Below, piece after piece: positions 5,833 to 9,548 of a DNA stretch of 9,548 nt. Both the position numbers and the translations under genes were made by a program. The notes beneath the pieces are model-generated. The model worked only from the letters and a program-made list of their open reading frames with translations, did not search any database and was not told the DNA's origin. Position 1 is the stretch's first letter, and the number at the start of each line of letters is the position of its first letter. Origin of the DNA: Firmicutes bacterium UBA5388. Lineage in GTDB: Bacteria; Bacillota; UBA4882; UBA10575. The DNA lies in assembly GCA_002409975.1 (NCBI GenBank), contig DHOO01000058.1, positions 30,572-40,119 of the forward strand. Direction: 5' to 3'.

Positions 5833-6714
5833 ATGGTAGAGTTTGGAAAGGTGCTAACCGCGATGGTTACACCCTTTAATCAGCAGGGAGAGGTGGATTA
5901 CCAAGCCGCTAAGGACCTTGCTTTACGACTGGTGGAGAATGGCTCGGATGGACTGGTGATTTCTGGAACAACTGGAGAATCGCCAACCCTTACTACAGAA
6001 GAGAAATTAGCTCTCTTTTCCACAGTGGTTGAAGCTGTGGGTGGTAAAGCGACAGTAATCGCAGGAACAGGTAGTAATGATACTAAAAAGAGCGTAGAGC
6101 TGACTAAGGAAACAGAGAGAACAGGCGTCGACGGTATTTTAGCCGTAGCTCCCTATTACAACAAACCTCCTCAAGAGGGGTTATACCGCCATTTTAAAAC
6201 GATTGCTGAAGCTACTTCTTTACCGGTGATGATTTACAACATACCAAGCAGAACGGGAGTCAATATTACCCCCAGGACGATGAATAGGTTGGCAGAAGTA
6301 AGGAATATCGTGGCTTTAAAGGAATCTACCGGTGATCTTAATCAGGCCGCGGAGATGGTGAGAGTCCTACCAAAAGATTTTCTGGTCTATAGTGGTGATG
6401 ATAGTCTTACTTTACCAATGCTTTCAATCGGCGCGGCTGGTGTGGTTAGTGTCGCCGCCCATTTGGTGGGTAGAAGGATGAAAACAATGATTGATGAGTA
6501 CTGTCAAGGTGAAGTAGGTAAAGCAACGAAGATTCATAATGAATTGCTTCCACTTTTTAAAGTGCTATTTATTACAACCAATCCCATTATGGTTAAAGCT
6601 GCGCTTAACATGTTGGGTTTAGAAGTAGGAAATACACGGTTACCTTTGGTCGAACCCGAACAGGGAGAACTTGATCAACTAAAGGATGTCTTGCGGCAAG
6701 TTGGGCTAAGATAG
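5833..6714 (+). CDS. dapA: 4-hydroxy-tetrahydrodipicolinate synthase
   Basis: DapA condenses pyruvate with aspartate semialdehyde to 4-hydroxy-tetrahydrodipicolinate, the branch point between DapB and DpaA/DpaB. It is a 293-residue class I aldolase (TIM barrel) of normal length. GTTGESPTL (45-53) is the substrate loop, YYNKPPQEG (108-116) follows, Tyr135 lies in MIYNIPSRTGV with Arg140 beside it, and the Schiff-base lysine is Lys163 in VALKESTGD. The ATG follows GGGAGG by 7 bases. A strong terminator ends the transcript 12 bases after the stop, so dapA closes the operon. The 75-base gap to dapG has no convincing gene. Confidence 0.96.
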   Translation: MVEFGKVLTAMVTPFNQQGEVDYQAAKDLALRLVENGSDGLVISGTTGESPTLTTEEKLALFSTVVEAVGGKATVIAGTGSNDTKKSVELTKETERTGVDGILAVAPYYNKPPQEGLYRHFKTIAEATSLPVMIYNIPSRTGVNITPRTMNRLAEVRNIVALKESTGDLNQAAEMVRVLPKDFLVYSGDDSLTLPMLSIGAAGVVSVAAHLVGRRMKTMIDEYCQGEVGKATKIHNELLPLFKVLFITTNPIMVKAALNMLGLEVGNTRLPLVEPEQGELDQLKDVLRQVGLR

Positions 6715-6725
6715 GGAAAGGCTTT

Positions 6726-6758
6726 AAAAAAAAACGGGTAAGGGGACCCGTTTTTTTT
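6726..6758 (+). terminator. Strong intrinsic terminator after dapA
   Basis: ACGGGT (6734-6739) pairs with ACCCGT (6746-6751) around AAGGGG, and the stem extends through an A-run (6726-6733) facing a T-run (6752-6758). The symmetrical A and T runs would let it work in both directions. It ends the dpaA-dapA transcript. Confidence 0.92.
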
Positions 6759-6987
6759 GTTAGTTTACAAACTTTATTCCTTGTACATTCAGTTACTTTT
6801 AGATTAAAAATTGCTGTCTTTCAATGATTTGGACTAAAGTTCTTGTTGGACTTAAACAATTAATTTACGCTAATGTAACCATTTTAGTAAAGGGTGGCCT
6901 TTTTGGTTTTGCTTCTTTCGTATTCGTCGGATTGTTGAGGGCTACGGTGGGAAAGTCTGGGTGGAGATCAGTATGAAAATTCCTTAA
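6759..6987 (+). other. Non-coding gap between dapA terminator and bglA promoter
   Basis: I see no gene on either strand. TTGGACT occurs at 6829-6835 and 6846-6852, 17 bases apart, and TTGTT (6843-6847) pairs with AACAA (6855-6859). A weak hairpin AAAGG-GTGG-CCTTT (6889-6902) precedes a T-rich stretch. These could be operator or leader remnants for the beta-glucosidase gene, but the evidence is thin. Confidence 0.35.
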
Positions 6988-7016
6988 GTGACAAAAGAGA
7001 GAAATTAGATTACAAT
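6988..7016 (+). promoter_or_regulatory. Predicted sigma-A type promoter for the beta-glucosidase gene
   Basis: GTGACA (6988-6993) and TACAAT (7011-7016) each differ from consensus by one base and are separated by exactly 17 bases. Transcription would begin near 7023, giving a leader of about 30 bases with the ribosome site. This also argues against a TTG start at 7022. Confidence 0.65.
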
Positions 7017-7051
7017 AGTTATTGTGCATAAAATGGCGGGGAGGGGTTTTT

Positions 7052-8401
7052 ATGGGATTTCCAGAAAAATTTATTTGGGGCGCCGCCACTTCATCATATC
7101 AGATTGAAGGAGCGGCTTTTGAGGAAGGAAAAGGATTATCAGTGTGGGATAATTTTTGTCGTCGACCAGGAACAGTTTTTCAAAATCATACCGGAGAGTT
7201 AGCATGCGATCATTGTCATCGGTATCAGGAAGATGTTCAACTAATGAAAGATCTTGGATTGCAGGCTTATCGTTTCTCCATTGCTTGGCCACGGGTGCTT
7301 CCTGCGGGAGTAGGAAAAGTGAACACAGCGGGTCTGGATTTTTATGATTGTTTAATTGATGAGTTATTAAAAGAGGGAATAAAGCCCTTTGTTACCCTCT
7401 TTCATTGGGATTATCCTTTTGAACTGTATAAGAGGGGTGGGTGGCTTAACCCGGAAAGTCCTCACTGGTTTGCTGAGTATACTAAAATAGTAGTGGAACG
7501 ACTATCCGACCGGGTAGAGCACTGGATTACTTTAAACGAACCTCAATGTTTTATTGGTTTAGGTCATTACGATGGGGTTCATGCTCCTGGTTTAAAATTG
7601 GGCCTCGATGAACTGCTGTTAGCAGGACATCATGCCCTACTGGCTCATGGTCTAAGTGTACAAGTAATTAGAACCAATTCTAAAAAGCGATGTCAAATTG
7701 GATACGCTCCGGTGGGGAAGGTGGTAATACCTGCTACTGAAGCGAAAGAAGATATCGAAGCTGCTCGCCTTGGAATGTTTGCTACTTCAAAAAAAGAATT
7801 TATTTGGTCTAATTCATGGTGGATGGACCCGGTGTTTTTGGGTTCTTATCCAGACGATGGGCTTAAAGTATTGGCAGGACATTTACCTTTAATTAAGACT
7901 CACGATCTGAAGACAATTAACCAACCTTTAGATTTCTTTGGGATAAATATTTATCAAGGAACTACAGTGCGTGCCGGGGAGGTGGTTGAACCTATTCTTG
8001 GTTACCCAAGAACGGCTATGAATTGGCCAGTTACACCTGAAGCTTTACATTGGGGACCGCGTTTTTTATATGAAAAATATAAAAAACCGATTATCATCAC
8101 TGAAAACGGTCTTTCTAATCAGGATTGGCTTTCCTTGGATGGAGCTGTTCATGATCAGCAACGGATTGATTTTATGCATCGTTATTTGTTGGCGCTAGAA
8201 AAAGCTATTGAGAACGGAGCAGATATTCAGGGCTATTTTTACTGGTCACTGATGGATAACTTTGAATGGACGCATGGGTATAATGAACGTTTTGGGCTGA
8301 TTCATGTGGATTTTCAGTCGCAAAAAAGGACGATAAAGGATTCGGGTTACTGGTATCAAAAAGTGATTGCCAGTAACGGTGAGCTTTTAAATAAATTGTA
8401 A
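7052..8401 (+). CDS. bglA: Beta-glucosidase, glycoside hydrolase family 1
   Basis: This 449-residue cytoplasmic enzyme hydrolyses terminal beta-glucosides by a retaining mechanism. It opens with FPEKFIWGAATSSYQIEGA (3-21), the GH1 N-terminal signature. The acid/base Glu is Glu163 in TLNEPQ, the nucleophile is Glu351 in IITENG, and SLMDNFEW (399-406) closes the active site. The following sugar-binding segment reads WTHGYNERFGL. It lacks the Ser-x-x-x-Lys-x-Tyr pattern of 6-phospho-beta-glucosidases, so a free glucoside is the likely substrate. There is no signal peptide. The ATG at 7052 follows GGGGAGGGG by 5 bases; an upstream TTG at 7022 coincides with the predicted transcript start. It has its own promoter and terminator, and no transporter or PTS gene lies beside it, so its sugar source is unclear. 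Confidence 0.94.
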   Translation: MGFPEKFIWGAATSSYQIEGAAFEEGKGLSVWDNFCRRPGTVFQNHTGELACDHCHRYQEDVQLMKDLGLQAYRFSIAWPRVLPAGVGKVNTAGLDFYDCLIDELLKEGIKPFVTLFHWDYPFELYKRGGWLNPESPHWFAEYTKIVVERLSDRVEHWITLNEPQCFIGLGHYDGVHAPGLKLGLDELLLAGHHALLAHGLSVQVIRTNSKKRCQIGYAPVGKVVIPATEAKEDIEAARLGMFATSKKEFIWSNSWWMDPVFLGSYPDDGLKVLAGHLPLIKTHDLKTINQPLDFFGINIYQGTTVRAGEVVEPILGYPRTAMNWPVTPEALHWGPRFLYEKYKKPIIITENGLSNQDWLSLDGAVHDQQRIDFMHRYLLALEKAIENGADIQGYFYWSLMDNFEWTHGYNERFGLIHVDFQSQKRTIKDSGYWYQKVIASNGELLNKL

Positions 8402-8419
8402 TAACGTTAAAGTGTCGCT

Positions 8420-8444
8420 CCCGGGGTTTTCCCCGGGGTTTTTT
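8420..8444 (+). terminator. Intrinsic terminator after bglA
   Basis: CCCGGGG (8420-8426) pairs perfectly with CCCCGGG (8431-8437) around TTTT, followed by G and six T's. It lies 18 bases after the bglA stop and makes bglA a single-gene unit. Confidence 0.95.
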
Positions 8445-8534
8445 ATACTCCCAGGAGGTTTCGTACTCTAATTGCTGTTCTTTCGTTCTATTGATCTTGT
8501 CGTAGATTAGTAGGGCATTGGACCCTTTTATTGA

Positions 8535-8544
8535 GGACTGGCAC
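8535..8544 (+). promoter_or_regulatory. Motif GGACTGGCAC upstream of the DUF2935 gene
   Basis: This is the second exact copy of the ten bases seen before sigK at 466-475. TATAAT lies 19 bases further on (8564-8569) without a matching TTGACA box. The distance to the gene start is nearly the same as for sigK, which hints at shared control, possibly during sporulation. Confidence 0.35.
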
Positions 8545-8603
8545 TATAGATTTTAGTAATTTGTATAATAAAAATATGAGTGTATAGGAGGTGAGATCTA
8601 ATT

Positions 8604-9473
8604 TTGGAAAAAGACTGTTTTATCATCGAGTCTCTAAGACAAAATCGTTTCTGGACTCAAATCATGGCTGAACATTCTCTTTTTATTGGAGAAGGACTGC
8701 CATGCAACGAGACGGGGTTAATTAATGAAGCGGTCCAATTAGAAAGTATTTTTGCAAATTTAAAAGTTCTTAGCGAGCAAACGCCAAGTAACAGAGAAGC
8801 AGTTTTCGGTCTAAATGAACAAGTGATCCAAGCTTTAAACCGGATTATTAATTTCAAGAGTAATGTGTTGAACCGAATCATTACTTGTAATATAGGCGGT
8901 TCTAACTTGCCACTACTGATCGACCATGTTCGCCGGGAGGCGATCCGGTTTCGTACTAACTTACTGAAATTAAATAATCAAATAAATACTCCCCTTGCTG
9001 AGCTAACGCTAGAAGTAGAGGTCTTCTGGCTACGGATTATGGGAGACCATGCTAGATTCATTGCTCATTTATTAGATCCTTCAGAAAGACTGCTAGTTGA
9101 AAAAGCGATGCAGTTTGGCGATCGTTTTGAAACCCTTCGTTTGCAGGGAGTAGATCTGCAATCGGCCTTGGTCCCCAGAGACTTTGAAAATCACCTGTTG
9201 CCAGCAGATATGATGGGATGTCCATTACCCCCTGGGTTCGATAGCTTACCAAGGCCTTATGTTATTCCTAGATTACAACGTTTTAATGAGGAAGTTCTAG
9301 AAGCCACCACGCAAATTAGAGATTTTAAGCAGGCGGCTTCCGATTTAGTCAAAGCTTGTAAGGTTCTGAGTATTATATCTCCCTTATTGGCAAATCATGT
9401 ATGGCGAGAAGCGCAAATGGCCATAGAAGAGTTAGGGATTTTAGAAAGAAAACTTAATCCAAGTGGGAATTAA
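8604..9473 (+). CDS. DUF2935 domain protein, two tandem repeats
   Basis: This 289-residue protein matches the DUF2935 family common in spore-forming Firmicutes; the function is not known. It is made of two similar halves. The first has RFWTQIMAEHSLFIGEGL (15-32) and HVRREA (108-113). The second has VFWLRIMGDHARFIAHLLDPSE (about 140-161) and HVWREA (265-270). Each half thus carries an aromatic FW, a His about eight residues later and a late His-x-x-x-Glu pair in helical sequence, as in a ferritin-like metal-binding four-helix bundle; metal binding is my inference. There is no signal peptide or membrane segment. The start is TTG, supported by AGGAGGTGAG (8586-8595) 8 bases upstream. The gene appears to be transcribed alone, between the bglA terminator and a repeat. 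Confidence 0.85.
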   Translation: MEKDCFIIESLRQNRFWTQIMAEHSLFIGEGLPCNETGLINEAVQLESIFANLKVLSEQTPSNREAVFGLNEQVIQALNRIINFKSNVLNRIITCNIGGSNLPLLIDHVRREAIRFRTNLLKLNNQINTPLAELTLEVEVFWLRIMGDHARFIAHLLDPSERLLVEKAMQFGDRFETLRLQGVDLQSALVPRDFENHLLPADMMGCPLPPGFDSLPRPYVIPRLQRFNEEVLEATTQIRDFKQAASDLVKACKVLSIISPLLANHVWREAQMAIEELGILERKLNPSGN

Positions 9474-9488
9474 TAAGGTAGTCGCTCA

Positions 9489-9506
9489 CGCTGGCTACCG
9501 CCAGCG
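9489..9506 (+). other. Hairpin after the DUF2935 gene
   Basis: CGCTGGC (9489-9495) pairs perfectly with GCCAGCG (9500-9506) around TACC. There is no T-run, so it is not a standard terminator. The same left arm, extended to GTCGCTCAC-g-CTGGC (9481-9495), can instead pair with GCCAGGTGAGTCGAC (9530-9544), part of repeat B, so two folds compete. Confidence 0.55.
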
Positions 9507-9516
9507 CACATGAAAT

Positions 9517-9548
9517 GATGAAAATCTAAGCCAGGTGAGTCGACAAGC
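9517..9548 (-). repeat. Intergenic repeat B, copy 2 (inverted, cut by window edge)
   Basis: Read on the minus strand this matches 323-355 at 28 of 33 aligned columns with one gap, beginning with GCTTGTCGA at the window edge. It probably continues beyond 9548. It lies directly after the DUF2935 gene and overlaps the arms of the local hairpins. Confidence 0.6.

Noticed and set aside
5765..5839. 24-codon open frame between dapG and dapA, overlapping the dapA start
   Set aside because: The Shine-Dalgarno-like AAAGGAG (5756-5762) is only 2 bases from its ATG, and the sequence is mostly dapA's own leader. Too little support for a gene.
6865..7089. Minus-strand open frame of 74 codons before bglA
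   Set aside because: It overlaps the bglA promoter and the first codons of bglA, and the product shows no recognisable domain.
8453..8510. Small gene after AGGAGG at 8453 in the bglA-DUF2935 gap
   Set aside because: No start codon is at a suitable distance; the nearest TTG frame ends after about a dozen codons.

Overview
The window looks like chromosome of an endospore-forming Firmicute of the class Clostridia, most like the Peptococcaceae and their relatives. The reasons are a full-length pro-sigma-K gene, the dipicolinate synthase pair dpaA/dpaB, a YmxH-type spore PRC-barrel protein, a DUF2935 protein, strong purine-rich Shine-Dalgarno sites, some non-ATG starts and moderately AT-rich DNA. 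I cannot name the species. Every confident gene is on the plus strand.

Layout. Positions 1-157 are the C-terminal end of a penicillin-binding protein, closed by a terminator (173-206). Positions 207-537 are non-coding and hold repeats and hairpins. Next come sigK (538-1245) and ymxH (1334-1609). A 386-base gap follows, with an attenuator-like RNA structure, a possible promoter and a second copy of one repeat. Then comes a run of lysine, diaminopimelate and dipicolinate genes: dapB (1996-2796), dpaA (2939-3835), dpaB (3874-4476), dapG/lysC (4537-5757) and dapA (5833-6714), closed by a strong terminator. A family 1 beta-glucosidase (7052-8401) follows as a separate unit with its own promoter and terminator. 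A two-repeat DUF2935 protein (8604-9473) and the start of another repeat copy at the right edge complete the window.

How the genes work together. DapG phosphorylates aspartate. Asd, which is not in this window, would make the semialdehyde. DapA condenses that with pyruvate to hydroxy-tetrahydrodipicolinate. This product either goes through DapB toward meso-diaminopimelate (peptidoglycan, spore cortex, lysine) or is oxidised by DpaA/DpaB to dipicolinic acid, the calcium chelator of the spore core. The late mother-cell factor sigma-K sits just upstream. The order ymxH - dpaA - dpaB - dapG - dapA matches the known Bacillus subtilis cluster ymxH-spoVFA-spoVFB-asd-dapG-dapA, except that asd is missing and dapB lies between ymxH and dpaA.

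The window is mostly well-known housekeeping and sporulation biology. I see no phage, CRISPR, transposase or defence genes. The parts worth a second look are non-coding: a family of intergenic repeats built on GCTTGTCGA, a terminator/antiterminator-like structure between ymxH and dapB, a 9-bp inverted repeat before dpaA, a motif shared by the sigK and DUF2935 upstream regions, and a probable ATT start codon for the aspartokinase.
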